DNA of 41,201 nucleotides. It comes from an uncultured Anaerolineae bacterium (GTDB lineage Bacteria; Chloroflexota; Anaerolineae; Anaerolineales; Villigracilaceae). A model generated the notes under the pieces. It worked only from the letters and a program-made list of their open reading frames with translations, had not been told where the DNA came from and did no database searches. The translations under genes were made by a program, and so were the position numbers. The stretch spans positions 1 through 41,201 of the forward strand of contig CAKZJX010000130.1 of assembly GCA_937120535.1 (NCBI GenBank), read 5' to 3'. Shown here in pieces: positions 32,236 to 40,996 of the stretch (the first letter of the stretch is position 1; every line of letters begins with the position of its first letter).

Positions 32236-32451
32236 ATGGGGCTTGATTCCCCCACGGATAGGTGCGCTCATCCGTACCGCGCGCCGCCTTCTCCCACTCG
32301 GCCTCGGGATGAGCAACGGGCTGCCTATGATCACCTGGCTGCCTGGGGCGATGCCCGTCGTGCGATTCAACAAGAGCATCAACTGAATCTCCTATCCTGG
32401 CTCCAAAGCCAATTCCAGGCCGGGCTCACCCCACAGCAGATTGGCCTATGA
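32236..32451 (+). pseudogene. Possible 3' coding remnant, unidentified
   Basis: The last ~45 codons (AAYDHLAAWGDARRAIQQEH then LLSWLQSQFQAGLTPQQIGL) have the look of a real helical protein end on the plus strand. The upstream part is not protein-like and abuts the WD40 remnant. No family was recognised. It could equally be a chance frame. Confidence 0.3.
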
Positions 32452-32485
32452 TTATCCTTATCCGGTGTTAAGAAGGGCAAGCCAA

Positions 32486-33829
32486 TCACGAAACAATCGC
32501 CTGTCCATACAATTGCTGACGTATCTGCATCAATTGGCGTTGCATGCGATCGTCGGTCTTCAGAGTGTGTTCAATCTTCTTGATGCCGTGTAACACCGTG
32601 GTGTGATCGCGCCCGCCGATGACTTCGCCAATTTGGGGCAGAGAGATCTTCATGTCTTCTCGCAGCAGATACATCGCTAGTTGCCTGGGAATGGCTACCT
32701 CTTTGGAACGTTCGGGACTGAGTAGCCGCTCAATAGGGATGTTGAAGAAATGAGCTACCGCCTCGATCACCGCTTGGGGCTCGATGGGGCGACGTTGGGG
32801 CAAGAGATCGGCTAGGGCTACATCGAGCAGGTTCAGGGTCAGGGGGGAACCACTGAGTTCGGCAAAGGCAGCCACCCGGTTGAGAGCTCCTTCCAGTTCG
32901 CGGATGTTTGATTGCACCCGACGGGCGATCTCTTGCAGGATGTCATCGGGGATGTAGCGCCCCAGTCGTTCGGCCTTGGAGCGCAGAATGGCCAGGCGCG
33001 TCTCTAGATCAGGAGGTTGAATATCAGCGATAAGTCCCCACTCGAATCGCGACCGCAGTCGTTCTTCCAAGGTGGAGAGAGCTCTGGGAGGCCGATCGGA
33101 GGAAATCACGATCTGTTTGTCTTGGGCGTGAAGGGTGTTGAATGTGTGGAAAAATTCTTCTTGGGTGGACTCTTTGCCGGCAATGAATTGAATATCATCC
33201 ACCAGCAGCATGTCAGCTGAGCGATATTTCTCCCGAAAGGCCGGCGTAGTGTGGGTACGAATGGCGGCGATCAAATCGTTAGTAAATTCCTCCGAAGAGA
33301 CGTAGAGCACGTTCAACTCGTTCGCCTGGCAAGCATTGCCAATGGCATGCAATAAATGCGTCTTTCCCAGCCCTACGCCTCCATACAAGAAGAGGGGGTT
33401 GTATGCCCGGGCCGGCTTCTCGGCTACGGCCAAGCAGGCCGCGTGGGCTAATCGGTTGCCGGCCCCGACCACGAAATTCTCAAACGTGTAGCGTGGATTG
33501 AGCAGCGAGCTGCGCACACGCCCGTTACTGGTCGGCAAGGCAGCGGAGATCCAGGATGGCTCGGGAGCCTCTTCGGCTTCCCGTGCCGCGGCCACGACAA
33601 ACTTCACCCGCACCGGCCGATCGGTGACTTCTACCAAGAGCCGGTTCACCCGCTCAGCCAGTCGCGAATCCAGCCAATCCCGGGCATAGGCATTCCGAAC
33701 CGCTACGGTTAACTCATTCGCTTCAAGCGAAAGCGGCCGAGTATCGCGCACCCATGTATCGAAGGATGCTTTTGGCATTTCGAGTTGTAGACGACTAAGA
33801 ACCGATTCCCAAGCGTAATCGGCGTTCAT
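32486..33829 (-). CDS. dnaA: Chromosomal replication initiator DnaA
   Basis: This 447-residue AAA+ ATPase opens the replication origin. Domain I covers about 1-75 (WESVLSRLQLEMPKASFDTWV), with a short linker to about 112. The ATPase domain has Walker A GGVGLGKTH (150-158), Walker B with D211-D212 (LLVDDIQFIAGKE), sensor residues and the RLRSRFEWGL box. Domain IV has the DnaA-box binding signature GRDHTTVLHG near the C-terminus. Length is typical. The ATG is preceded by AAGGAG. No dnaN or rpmH is visible next to it. Confidence 0.97.
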   Translation of the reverse strand: MNADYAWESVLSRLQLEMPKASFDTWVRDTRPLSLEANELTVAVRNAYARDWLDSRLAERVNRLLVEVTDRPVRVKFVVAAAREAEEAPEPSWISAALPTSNGRVRSSLLNPRYTFENFVVGAGNRLAHAACLAVAEKPARAYNPLFLYGGVGLGKTHLLHAIGNACQANELNVLYVSSEEFTNDLIAAIRTHTTPAFREKYRSADMLLVDDIQFIAGKESTQEEFFHTFNTLHAQDKQIVISSDRPPRALSTLEERLRSRFEWGLIADIQPPDLETRLAILRSKAERLGRYIPDDILQEIARRVQSNIRELEGALNRVAAFAELSGSPLTLNLLDVALADLLPQRRPIEPQAVIEAVAHFFNIPIERLLSPERSKEVAIPRQLAMYLLREDMKISLPQIGEVIGGRDHTTVLHGIKKIEHTLKTDDRMQRQLMQIRQQLYGQAIVS

Positions 33830-34305
33830 AAGCGCTCCTTCGCACCGGCAATAGGGATGGGTTAAGCTATCCCGCGCAATGCCGCGGGCACAGGATCAGG
33901 AAAAAAACCTGTACAAAATCCAACAGAAATCAGTCAGGGGGAGAGAAGTGCATGGAAACGGGCTAAAGCACCCTGCACAGTTATTCGATGCGCTTGTATT
34001 CTAGCAGAGAACTGGCCTTCTAAACAACACGCTCAACCTACGGGTGGTTAAAAGATTCGGGTTTTTTAAGATCACAAAACGTTAACAGATTTCCCTATAT
34101 TTCTCTCAACAGGCAAGCCAATCCCGAACAAATGTTTCCGCCAAACCTGGGAACAGCGTCCATCAACACCCCAATATATGGCAGTTCGCAAACATTTATG
34201 ACCAATCTTAGCAGATATGCCTTAAGAAATATCCCTTCAAATGGTCGATCGCAATTTCCTCAAATCTGGGGATTCAGAAGGGTGTTTTCGCGCCGTTCCA
34301 GTGGA
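33830..34305. other. dnaA upstream region
   Basis: These 476 bp between dnaA and the histidine-kinase gene are AT-rich in the 34020-34270 part. They contain a small CCCGCG/CGCGGG hairpin (33871-33888) in the dnaA leader and an AAATGTTT/AAACATTT inverted pair (34130-34137, 34190-34197). No perfect TTATCCACA-type DnaA box was found by eye; GGTGGTTAA near 34044 is a two-mismatch match. Origin function is therefore unsupported. No gene is seen. Confidence 0.5.
33998..34027 (-). promoter_or_regulatory. Putative dnaA promoter
   Basis: On the minus strand, TTGTTT (34027-34022) and TAGAAT (34003-33998) are 18 bp apart, and a TG one base before the -10 box gives an extended -10. The leader to the dnaA ATG would be about 160 nt. 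Confidence 0.45.
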
Positions 34306-35982
34306 TCAACGGCTTGCGCTGCGCGGCACCCACGCCAAAACGGTCGTCCCTTCGCCAGGGGCCGAGGTGATGTCCACTTCTCCTCCAACAGTACGAGCAC
34401 GCACCTGCATGTTGGTCAACCCATGTCCCAGAGCGCGGTTGACCGTTTCCGGTTCAAAACCACGACCATCGTCACGCACTTCCATAATCACACGCTCGTC
34501 GGTTGTCCAGACATTAACTGCCACGTGTCGCGCGGCAGCGTGTTTGGCCACATTGGCTAGAGCTTCCTGGCAAATGTGAAACAGCGCCATACTATGTGAG
34601 GAAGGCAAACCGTTCAACTTGGTGCGCGAACCGTTGACGGTGATGGAAGCCGAAGTGTTCGCCCGAAATTCAGCCGCCAGGCGTTGCAAGCCATCGATCA
34701 GATTCTCACTGGTCATCTGACGCGGCCGCAGATCCAATATATAAGAGCGAATGTCCCGAATCACCTGATTCAGGTCGTTAATGGCTCCTCGCAGCCGCAG
34801 TTGGGCCTGCGCCGGCTCCTCATCCATCATATGAAGAACCTGCTCGAGCGCCAACCCCACTCCATAGATGGACTGGATGATTCCATCGTGCAAATCCATG
34901 CCGATGCGCTCACGCTCTTCCAACACCGCCAGACGTCGAGCATTCTGGTGCAGTCGAGCATTCTCGATCGCCAAGCCGGCCCAGTTGCCCAGCGCCGTCA
35001 GCAACTGAATATCCCGTTCCTCAAACGGCGTCTGGCGACGCGTGGCTACACTCAAGACCCCAACCAGATGCTTGGACGACTTAAGCGGAATGCATGCGAT
35101 CTGGCGAAATCCGGCCTGGATCACCGCCGAACGCAAGAAACGACTATCCTGTGACAGGTCAGAACTGAGCAGCGACTCTCCACTTTGCGCCACCAACCCT
35201 ATCATCCCCTCACCGATGCGCACGCGGTTGCGCGTCCAAAACGCCTCAGCGGCCTGCCCACGATGCAACACCAAGCGCAGAGTCTGCCCGTCTTCCTCAA
35301 GCAAGAAGATCTCCCCAGCCTCTACCCGCATATAATTCATCACTGCCGCCAACGTACGATTCAAAATCTCATCCAGATCGAGCGAGGAGGTCAGCGTAGA
35401 AGCAATATTGTTCAACAGAGCTAGGTCCTCGTTGCGCCGCGTCAGCATCCGATCGCGCTGACGCAGATGTTCATACAACCGTGCATTCTGAATAGCCACT
35501 GCCGCATATGAAGCCAACATCTGGATAATCTGCTCGTCGTCGGCCGAAAACTCCGCCCGATCGATCTTATCCGTCAGATAAATTTGGCCCAGCTGCGTCT
35601 CACCCACGCGGATCGGCACACCCAGGAACGACTTCATCGGCGGATGATGGGGTGGAAACCCCACCGATTGCGGGTCCTGCGTCAGATCGGGCAAGCGGAT
35701 CGGATCGCGGCTTTTGATCAACGCGCCGAGCAGTCCTAGCCCCTGCGGAGGATGGGCAATACGTTTCACCTCTTCCTCCGACATGCCGATCGGGATAAAA
35801 TGCTTCAACCGCCCATCCTCATCGAACACGCCAACCGCTGCATAACGTGCCCCTGCTTGCTGACAAGCGATGGCAGCGATGCGCCGCAGCAAGGTCTCTA
35901 ACGAGACGTCTTTTACCAACTCAAGACTTGCCTGGTGAAGAGCGATCAATCGCTCTTGTAACTCTTCCTTTGTCAGAAGCAT
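34306..35982 (-). CDS. GAF-GAF sensor histidine kinase, NarL/DevS-type
   Basis: This 558-residue protein is read from the ATG at 35982, with AGAGGTG 6 nt upstream; the frame opens 30 codons earlier without a ribosome-binding site. Two GAF domains cover about 20-170 and 190-345. A HisKA_3 dimerisation helix contains the phosphorylated H365 (ERERIGMDLHDGI). A HATPase domain follows, with N and G boxes (HICQEALANVAKHAAA, MEVRDDGRGF, GHGLTNM). There are no membrane segments, so it is a cytosolic sensor, possibly of gas, redox or small ligands. No response regulator is adjacent, so its partner must be elsewhere. Confidence 0.92.
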   Translation of the reverse strand: MLLTKEELQERLIALHQASLELVKDVSLETLLRRIAAIACQQAGARYAAVGVFDEDGRLKHFIPIGMSEEEVKRIAHPPQGLGLLGALIKSRDPIRLPDLTQDPQSVGFPPHHPPMKSFLGVPIRVGETQLGQIYLTDKIDRAEFSADDEQIIQMLASYAAVAIQNARLYEHLRQRDRMLTRRNEDLALLNNIASTLTSSLDLDEILNRTLAAVMNYMRVEAGEIFLLEEDGQTLRLVLHRGQAAEAFWTRNRVRIGEGMIGLVAQSGESLLSSDLSQDSRFLRSAVIQAGFRQIACIPLKSSKHLVGVLSVATRRQTPFEERDIQLLTALGNWAGLAIENARLHQNARRLAVLEERERIGMDLHDGIIQSIYGVGLALEQVLHMMDEEPAQAQLRLRGAINDLNQVIRDIRSYILDLRPRQMTSENLIDGLQRLAAEFRANTSASITVNGSRTKLNGLPSSHSMALFHICQEALANVAKHAAARHVAVNVWTTDERVIMEVRDDGRGFEPETVNRALGHGLTNMQVRARTVGGEVDITSAPGEGTTVLAWVPRSASR

Positions 35983-36004
35983 CAAAACACCTCTATAGCC
36001 TTTG

Positions 36005-36010
36005 ATTATA
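36005..36010 (-). promoter_or_regulatory. -10 element of the histidine-kinase gene within a divergent control region
   Basis: TATAAT is present on the minus strand about 23 bp before the kinase start; a -35 box is weak. The divergent region is also framed by the inverted pair TATCCAAA (36009-36016) and TTTGGATA (36060-36067), which could serve as a shared regulator site for the kinase and HMG-CoA reductase genes. Confidence 0.4.
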
Positions 36011-36088
36011 TCCAAATCTGGACAAATTGATAGAATTTGCAAGGCGATCGATTTACAATTTTGGATAATCATTCAAGGATAAGGAACC

Positions 36089-37402
36089 ATGTCCCCCTCG
36101 CGCATTCCTGGCTTCTACGATCTGCCTTTGTCCGAACGCCTCTCCCGCCTCAGCCAAGCAGCGGGTTTGATCCCGGCCGATCTGGCCGCGTGGACGACCG
36201 GCGGCCTCACCCCCGACGCGGCCGACCATATGATTGAGAACGTAGTCGGAACCCACGCTCTGCCGCTCGGCATCGCCCTCAACTTCGTGATCAACGGCCG
36301 CGAGGTGTTAATCCCGATGGCGGTGGAAGAGCCATCCGTCGTTGCGGCCGCCTCGTTCATGGCCAAGCTGGCCCGGGCCGGTGGCGGATTCATCGCCACG
36401 GCCTCGGAACCCCACATGATCGGACAAGTCCAGGTCGTTCACCTGCGCGATATCCATCAGGCAAAAGCCAAACTATATGAACACAAGGCCGAACTTCTGG
36501 AAATAGCCGACACCGTTGATCCCGTCTTGAAAAGCCTGGGGGGAGGTGCGCGCGATCTCGAGGTGCGCGTGATCGAAAGCTCACCGATCGGACCGTTCCT
36601 GGTGCTACACCTCATCTACGATGTGCGCGACGCCATGGGGGCCAATGCTGTCAACACCGCTTGCGAGAAGCTTGCCCCCCATGTCGAAGCCATCACCGGT
36701 GGTCAGGTGTTGCTGCGCATCCTCTCCAACCTGGCCGACCGGCGGATCGCATGCGCCCAGTGCACCATCCCAGTCCGCCAATTAGACATGGTGAGCGAAC
36801 GCGCTAACCTGCCCACCTATAGAGGCGAAGAAGTGCGCGATCGGATCATCGTTGCCTGGGCGTTTGCGGCTGCCGATCCCTATCGTGCTGCCACTCACAA
36901 CAAGGGGATCATGAACGGAATCGACGCCGTGGTCGTCGCCACCGGCAACGATTGGCGGGCCGTAGAAGCCGGCGCCCATGCTTATGCCGCGCGCTCTGGC
37001 CGTTACACCGCCCTTTCGACCTGGGGAAAGGACGAAAAGGGCAATCTCGTCGGTAGATTAGAGATGCCTATGGCAGTGGGAATCGTGGGTGGAGCGACCC
37101 GCGTCCACCCAGCCGCCCGAGCGGCCATCAAACTGATGGGCGTCAAAACCGCCGGCGAACTGGCCGAGATCATCGTCTCGGTCGGTTTGGCCCAAAACCT
37201 AGCTGCCCTGCGCGCCTTGGCTACCGAGGGCATTCAGCGTGGGCACATGGCCCTCCATGCCCGTCAAGTGGCCATTGCGGCCGGCGCTACCGGCGAGCTG
37301 ATCGGGAAAATCGCCGCCCAAATGGTGGCCGAGAAAATGATCCGCATTGATCGCGCCGAACAACTGGTGCGAGAGTATACCGGCACCCAACAAAAACCTT
37401 AG
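36089..37402 (+). CDS. mvaA: Class II (MvaA-type) hydroxymethylglutaryl-CoA reductase
   Basis: This 437-residue enzyme interconverts HMG-CoA and mevalonate with NAD(P)H. Catalytic residues are visible: E81 (MAVEEPSV), K272 (HNKGI), D288 (TGNDWR) and H386 (GHMALH). The DAMGAN cofactor motif is at 181-186. The length and the GFYDLPLSERL opening match the class II (Pseudomonas mevalonii MvaA) group rather than the class I enzymes of most archaea and eukaryotes. Class II enzymes were first known as degradative, but next to an HMG-CoA synthase gene a biosynthetic role for isoprenoids is likely. It heads a five-gene cluster on the plus strand. Confidence 0.95.
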   Translation: MSPSRIPGFYDLPLSERLSRLSQAAGLIPADLAAWTTGGLTPDAADHMIENVVGTHALPLGIALNFVINGREVLIPMAVEEPSVVAAASFMAKLARAGGGFIATASEPHMIGQVQVVHLRDIHQAKAKLYEHKAELLEIADTVDPVLKSLGGGARDLEVRVIESSPIGPFLVLHLIYDVRDAMGANAVNTACEKLAPHVEAITGGQVLLRILSNLADRRIACAQCTIPVRQLDMVSERANLPTYRGEEVRDRIIVAWAFAAADPYRAATHNKGIMNGIDAVVVATGNDWRAVEAGAHAYAARSGRYTALSTWGKDEKGNLVGRLEMPMAVGIVGGATRVHPAARAAIKLMGVKTAGELAEIIVSVGLAQNLAALRALATEGIQRGHMALHARQVAIAAGATGELIGKIAAQMVAEKMIRIDRAEQLVREYTGTQQKP

Positions 37403-37411
37403 GAGGTCTGC

Positions 37412-38095
37412 ATGAGCAACCAACTGACGTGGTATGGACACGCTACACTTGGCCTGCAAACCAACGGCTACAAACTTCTGATCGACCCTTTCTTTGAAGG
37501 GAATCCGTCCGCACCGCTTTCCGCCGATAACGCCGAGGCCGATTTCATCCTGATCAGCCACGGCCACGGCGATCATGTGGGAGATGCCGTGGCGATCGCC
37601 AGGCGCACTGGCGCAACCGTGATCAGCAACTTTGAAATCGCTTCGTGGGTCGAAAAGCAAGGGATCAAGGTCCATCCCCAACACATCGGCGGCGGATTCA
37701 AACATCCTTTCGGATATCTCAAGCTTACTCTCGCGCTACACGGCTCCGCCCTGCCGGATGGTTCCTATGGCGGCAATCCATGCGGCTTCTTACTCACCAC
37801 TAACGATGGCAAGAAGATCTACGCCGCCCAGGATACCGGCCTGTTCGGCGACATGAAGTTAATCGGGGAAGAAGGGCTAGATGTGGCAGTGATCCCGATC
37901 GGCGATAACTTCACCATGGGGCCCGACGACGCCCTGCGCGCCGTGTACTTGCTCCAGCCCAAGGTTGTGGTCCCGATCCACTACAGCACCTGGGATCTGA
38001 TCGCCCAAGATCCCCACGCTTGGGCACAGCGCGTGGAGCAAGAGACCAACATCAAAGTAGTCGTCCTTAGTCCTGGAGAGAGTCTGGAGTTCTAA
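37412..38095 (+). CDS. UPF0173-type metallo-beta-lactamase-fold hydrolase
   Basis: This 227-residue protein has the metallo-beta-lactamase motif HGHGDH (H50, H52, D54, H55), then the AAQDTGLFGDM segment supplying a bridging Asp, and a late PIHYSTWD motif with the last His. Length and pattern fit the UPF0173 group of metal-dependent hydrolases, whose substrate is unknown. It lies between the HMG-CoA reductase and synthase genes (gaps of 9 and 6 bp), with a strong GGAGG ribosome-binding site, which hints at a thioester or lactone housekeeping role in this pathway. That is inference. Confidence 0.88.
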   Translation: MSNQLTWYGHATLGLQTNGYKLLIDPFFEGNPSAPLSADNAEADFILISHGHGDHVGDAVAIARRTGATVISNFEIASWVEKQGIKVHPQHIGGGFKHPFGYLKLTLALHGSALPDGSYGGNPCGFLLTTNDGKKIYAAQDTGLFGDMKLIGEEGLDVAVIPIGDNFTMGPDDALRAVYLLQPKVVVPIHYSTWDLIAQDPHAWAQRVEQETNIKVVVLSPGESLEF

Positions 38096-38101
38096 CCGAG
38101 A

Positions 38102-39166
38102 ATGAACAACATCCTTCTTCGACCTTCCCGGCCGGTGGGCATCATCGGCTATGGGGCGTATATACCGCGCTACCGCCTGCCGGCCAAAGAGATCGCGCGC
38201 GTGTGGGCCGGCGGCAAAACAGCCGGCCTACCGGTGAAAGAAAAAGCCGTTCCTGGCCTGGATGAGGATGTGGCCACCATGTCGATTGAGGCGGCACGCA
38301 ACGCTCTGGCCCGAGCTGGAATCGCCCCTTCTGAGTTACGTGCCATTTGGGTAGGTTCAGAGTCCCATCCCTATGCTGTGAAACCCACTTCGACGATAGT
38401 CGCCGAAGCCATCGGCGCTGCACCCCACATCCAGGCCGGCGACTGGGAATTCGCCTGCAAAGCCGGCACCGAGGCTATGGTGGCCGCCATCGGCTTTGTG
38501 GGCTCGGGCATGGCCGATTACGCCATGGCGATCGGGATGGATACTGCCCAAGGCCGGCCCGGCGACGCCCTGGAGTACACTGCCGCTGCTGGCGGGGCGG
38601 CCTTCGTCCTCGGCCCAGCCGAGAACGCTCTGGCGGTGATTAATGCTGCCTACTCCTACGTCACCGATACCCCCGACTTCTGGCGCCGTGAACATCAGAA
38701 ATACCCCGAACACGGCGTCCGCTTCACCGGCGAGCCAGCCTACTTCCACCACATCACCTCGGCCGCCAAAACCCTGATGGAAGCCCTGGGAACCGCACCC
38801 AAGGACTACCAATGGGCGGTCTTCCATCAGCCTAACACCAAATTCCCCCAGCGCGTGGCTCAGATGCTAGGCTTCTCGCCGGAGCAGATCGCGCCGGGCC
38901 TTCTGGTGCCGACCATCGGCAACACCTATTCCGGCTCATCGATCATCGGGCTAACTGCCATTCTCGACATTGCTCAGCCCGGCGACCGTATCCTATTGAC
39001 CTCCTTTGGATCTGGAGCAGGTTCCGATGCCCTCGACCTAACCGTCGCCGAGGAGATCCTCGAGCGCCGCGATCGGGCGCTGAAAACCCAGGAATACATT
39101 GCGCGGCGCACCGAGATCGACTACGCCGCCTACGCTCGCCTGCGTGGAAAAATCACCATGAAATAG
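38102..39166 (+). CDS. Hydroxymethylglutaryl-CoA synthase, archaeal type
   Basis: This 354-residue enzyme condenses acetyl-CoA with acetoacetyl-CoA to give HMG-CoA. The archaeal-type signature is seen in [29 protein letters not shown] (with the general-base Glu at 87) and [11 protein letters not shown] with nucleophile C119. The later FHQPNTKFP carries the catalytic His and GNTYSGSS the conserved loop. In archaea this enzyme forms a complex with an acetoacetyl-CoA thiolase and a DUF35 protein; homologues of both follow here in the same order. The start ATG has only a distant GGAG. Confidence 0.94.
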   Translation: MNNILLRPSRPVGIIGYGAYIPRYRLPAKEIARVWAGGKTAGLPVKEKAVPGLDEDVATMSIEAARNALARAGIAPSELRAIWVGSESHPYAVKPTSTIVAEAIGAAPHIQAGDWEFACKAGTEAMVAAIGFVGSGMADYAMAIGMDTAQGRPGDALEYTAAAGGAAFVLGPAENALAVINAAYSYVTDTPDFWRREHQKYPEHGVRFTGEPAYFHHITSAAKTLMEALGTAPKDYQWAVFHQPNTKFPQRVAQMLGFSPEQIAPGLLVPTIGNTYSGSSIIGLTAILDIAQPGDRILLTSFGSGAGSDALDLTVAEEILERRDRALKTQEYIARRTEIDYAAYARLRGKITMK

Positions 39167-39230
39167 CCCAGCTCAGCGCACGGCGCCGAGCCCTCGGCGG
39201 TCCTCCAAGCGCTGATCCCTACGAGACCCT

Positions 39231-40394
39231 ATGAGTGACATCGTTATTGCAGGTATCGGACAAATCCAGGTCGGCGAACATTGGGAGATCGGGATACGCG
39301 ATCTCGCCTTTTTGGTCATCCGGGCGGCGTTGCGCGATGCCCTCGGCATCCAGCCGCAAGCGCTGATCGTGGGCAATATGTTGGCGCCCAACCTATCCAA
39401 GCAATCCCATTTGGGAACCTTGCTGGCCGATTTTGCTGGGCTAACCGGCATCGAGGCCATTACGGTAGAGGCAGCAGAAGCTTCGGGCGGCATGGCCTTG
39501 CGCCAAGGCTATCTGGCCGTGAAAAGCGGCTGGGTCGATGCGGTGCTGGTGGTCGGCGTGGAAAAGATGACCGATCAGGTAGGAAGCGGCGTCGAGACTG
39601 CCCTGGCGACTACCATGGATAGTGACTTTGAAGCCGTGCATGGAGTTACCACGGCTAGCCAAGCGGCCCTGCTGATGCAGCGTTATCTGCACGAGTACAG
39701 CATCCCGCCTGATGGCTTGGCCGGCTTTGCCCTGACCGCCCACGCCAACGGCGCAGGCAATCCCAACGCCATGTTCCGTAAGCCTATCTCGCTCGACACC
39801 TATCGAAAGGCCGAGCCGATCTCCCCGCCGCTCAATCTCTTCGATGCCGCGCCCAACGCCGACGGTGCAGCGGCGCTGATCCTCACCCGCCGCGACCGCC
39901 TGCCCAAAGATTGGCCGCACCCACCGATCGCTCTGCTGGCCTCGGCGACCGCCTCCGACGCCTTGGCCCTGCACGATCGGCGCGATCCTCTATTCTTCGA
40001 AGCGCTGGCGATCGCCACCCGCCGCGCTCTGGAACAAGCCAAGATCACCTTGGAGCAGATCGACTTCTTGGAATATCACGATGCGTTTAGCATCTATGCC
40101 GCTCTCTCTTTGGAGGCCTCTGGGTTTGCCGAGCGCGGCCAGGGCTGCCGCCTGGCGGCAGAAGGACACATCGCTCGAGACGGCGATCTGCCCTGCGCGA
40201 CGATGGGCGGGCTAAAAGCTCGTGGGTTCGCCGGTGGGGCCACGGGGGTGTATCAGGCCGTGGAAGCGGCGCTGCAGTTGCGAGGTCAAGCTGGAGCCTG
40301 TCAGGTGAAGCCGGCACGGGTGGGGATGATCCAGTCGTTGGGCGGGCCGGCCTCCACGGCCGTCGTGCATATCCTGTCCAACCAAATCGAGTAA
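39231..40394 (+). CDS. Archaeal-type (SCP-x-like) thiolase homologue lacking nucleophilic Cys
   Basis: This 387-residue protein aligns along its full length with archaeal acetoacetyl-CoA thiolases: VEAAEASGG (79-87), VGVEKMTD, the EYHDAF motif with H283, and GLKARGFAGGATG (327-339). Two essential residues are replaced. Position 83, where the family has the acylated Cys (VExACASGG), is Glu (codon GAA, 39477-39479). The His of GHPxGATG is Phe333 (TTC, 40227-40229). Normal thiolase chemistry is therefore unlikely. The reading frame is intact and the gene keeps its place between HMG-CoA synthase and DUF35 genes. It may be a structural partner, a CoA-channel subunit or a decarboxylase-like derivative. 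Confidence 0.88.
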   Translation: MSDIVIAGIGQIQVGEHWEIGIRDLAFLVIRAALRDALGIQPQALIVGNMLAPNLSKQSHLGTLLADFAGLTGIEAITVEAAEASGGMALRQGYLAVKSGWVDAVLVVGVEKMTDQVGSGVETALATTMDSDFEAVHGVTTASQAALLMQRYLHEYSIPPDGLAGFALTAHANGAGNPNAMFRKPISLDTYRKAEPISPPLNLFDAAPNADGAAALILTRRDRLPKDWPHPPIALLASATASDALALHDRRDPLFFEALAIATRRALEQAKITLEQIDFLEYHDAFSIYAALSLEASGFAERGQGCRLAAEGHIARDGDLPCATMGGLKARGFAGGATGVYQAVEAALQLRGQAGACQVKPARVGMIQSLGGPASTAVVHILSNQIE

Positions 40395-40438
40395 GTTCGT
40401 CCACTGCCAGCCGATTGTTTTTGCTATACGAAACAGGC

Positions 40439-40490
40439 CTCTCAATTCCTATCAAATTAACCGAAAAGCCAGATTGATAGGCTTTGAGAG
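40439..40490. promoter_or_regulatory. Nested inverted repeat with four phased half-sites
   Basis: CTCTCAA (40439-40445) and CTATCAA (40449-40455) are mirrored by TTGATAG (40474-40480) and TTGAGAG (40484-40490). The two half-sites on each side are 10 bp apart, one helical turn, separated by 3 bp. This suits a protein operator or an RNA hairpin in front of the DUF35 gene. A TACAAT box follows at 40501-40506. Confidence 0.5.
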
Positions 40491-40535
40491 CGCATACGGC
40501 TACAATTTGCAGCGACTTACCACTCGGAGTGTCCT

Positions 40536-40934
40536 ATGGAGATCCCACGACATTGGCGATTGAGAAAACAGCGCTATGCCTTGGTCGGTGAAGTTTGCCC
40601 TCACTGCAACGCCAAGATCTTTCCCCCACGCGATGTCTGTCCCGCGTGCCAAGGCGAGGCCAAAGAGCTTTACACCTTCCGCGGCAAGGGTGAAGTCTAT
40701 TCCTTTACCACTATCTATGAGGCTCCTAGTGGGTTTGAGCACCAGGTGCCTTACACGGTAGCTCTGATCCGCTTGGAGGAAGGTCCTCTAGTCACGGCCC
40801 AGTTGACCGATGTGGACGCTTCGGACGTACACATCGGAATGCCCGTGGAAATGGTGACGCGCAAGATCCGGGAAGACGGCGATGAGCGGGGAATGATCAT
40901 CTACGGCTATAAGTTCCGGCCGGCCATGAACTGA
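40536..40934 (+). CDS. DUF35 Zn-ribbon/OB-fold protein
   Basis: This 132-residue protein has an N-terminal helix (HWRLRKQRYALVGEVC), a zinc ribbon with C21, C24, C35 and C38, and an OB-fold (GKGEVYSFTTIYEAPSGFEHQVPYTVALIRLEEGP). In archaea, DUF35 proteins bridge thiolase and HMG-CoA synthase and bind CoA in a shared channel. Its position after both homologues suggests the same complex here. GGAG precedes the ATG. A strong terminator follows. Confidence 0.93.
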   Translation: MEIPRHWRLRKQRYALVGEVCPHCNAKIFPPRDVCPACQGEAKELYTFRGKGEVYSFTTIYEAPSGFEHQVPYTVALIRLEEGPLVTAQLTDVDASDVHIGMPVEMVTRKIREDGDERGMIIYGYKFRPAMN

Positions 40935-40966
40935 GCGACGTCTCAAGCGTCACACCTTGATCGATA

Positions 40967-40996
40967 ACGAAAAGGGTGCAGAAGCGCCCTTTTCGT
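40967..40996. terminator. Strong hairpin terminator
   Basis: A 13-bp stem (40967-40979 with 40984-40996, one T-G pair) closes an AGAA tetraloop. The stem contains an A-run and T-run, so it could act in both directions; ATTTGTG follows on the plus strand. It lies 33 bp after the DUF35 stop. Confidence 0.75.

Larger units (their letters stand above)
31630..32485. other. Gene-poor region with decayed coding remnants
   Basis: These 856 bp contain no intact gene. They hold a broken WD40 gene on the minus strand (31786-32225) and an unidentified coding tail on the plus strand (up to 32451). The 31630-31785 stretch is AT-richer and shows no structure that could be assigned. Confidence 0.6.

Noticed and set aside
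33830-34305. Replication origin next to dnaA
   Set aside because: No cluster of canonical DnaA boxes; only a two-mismatch candidate was seen.
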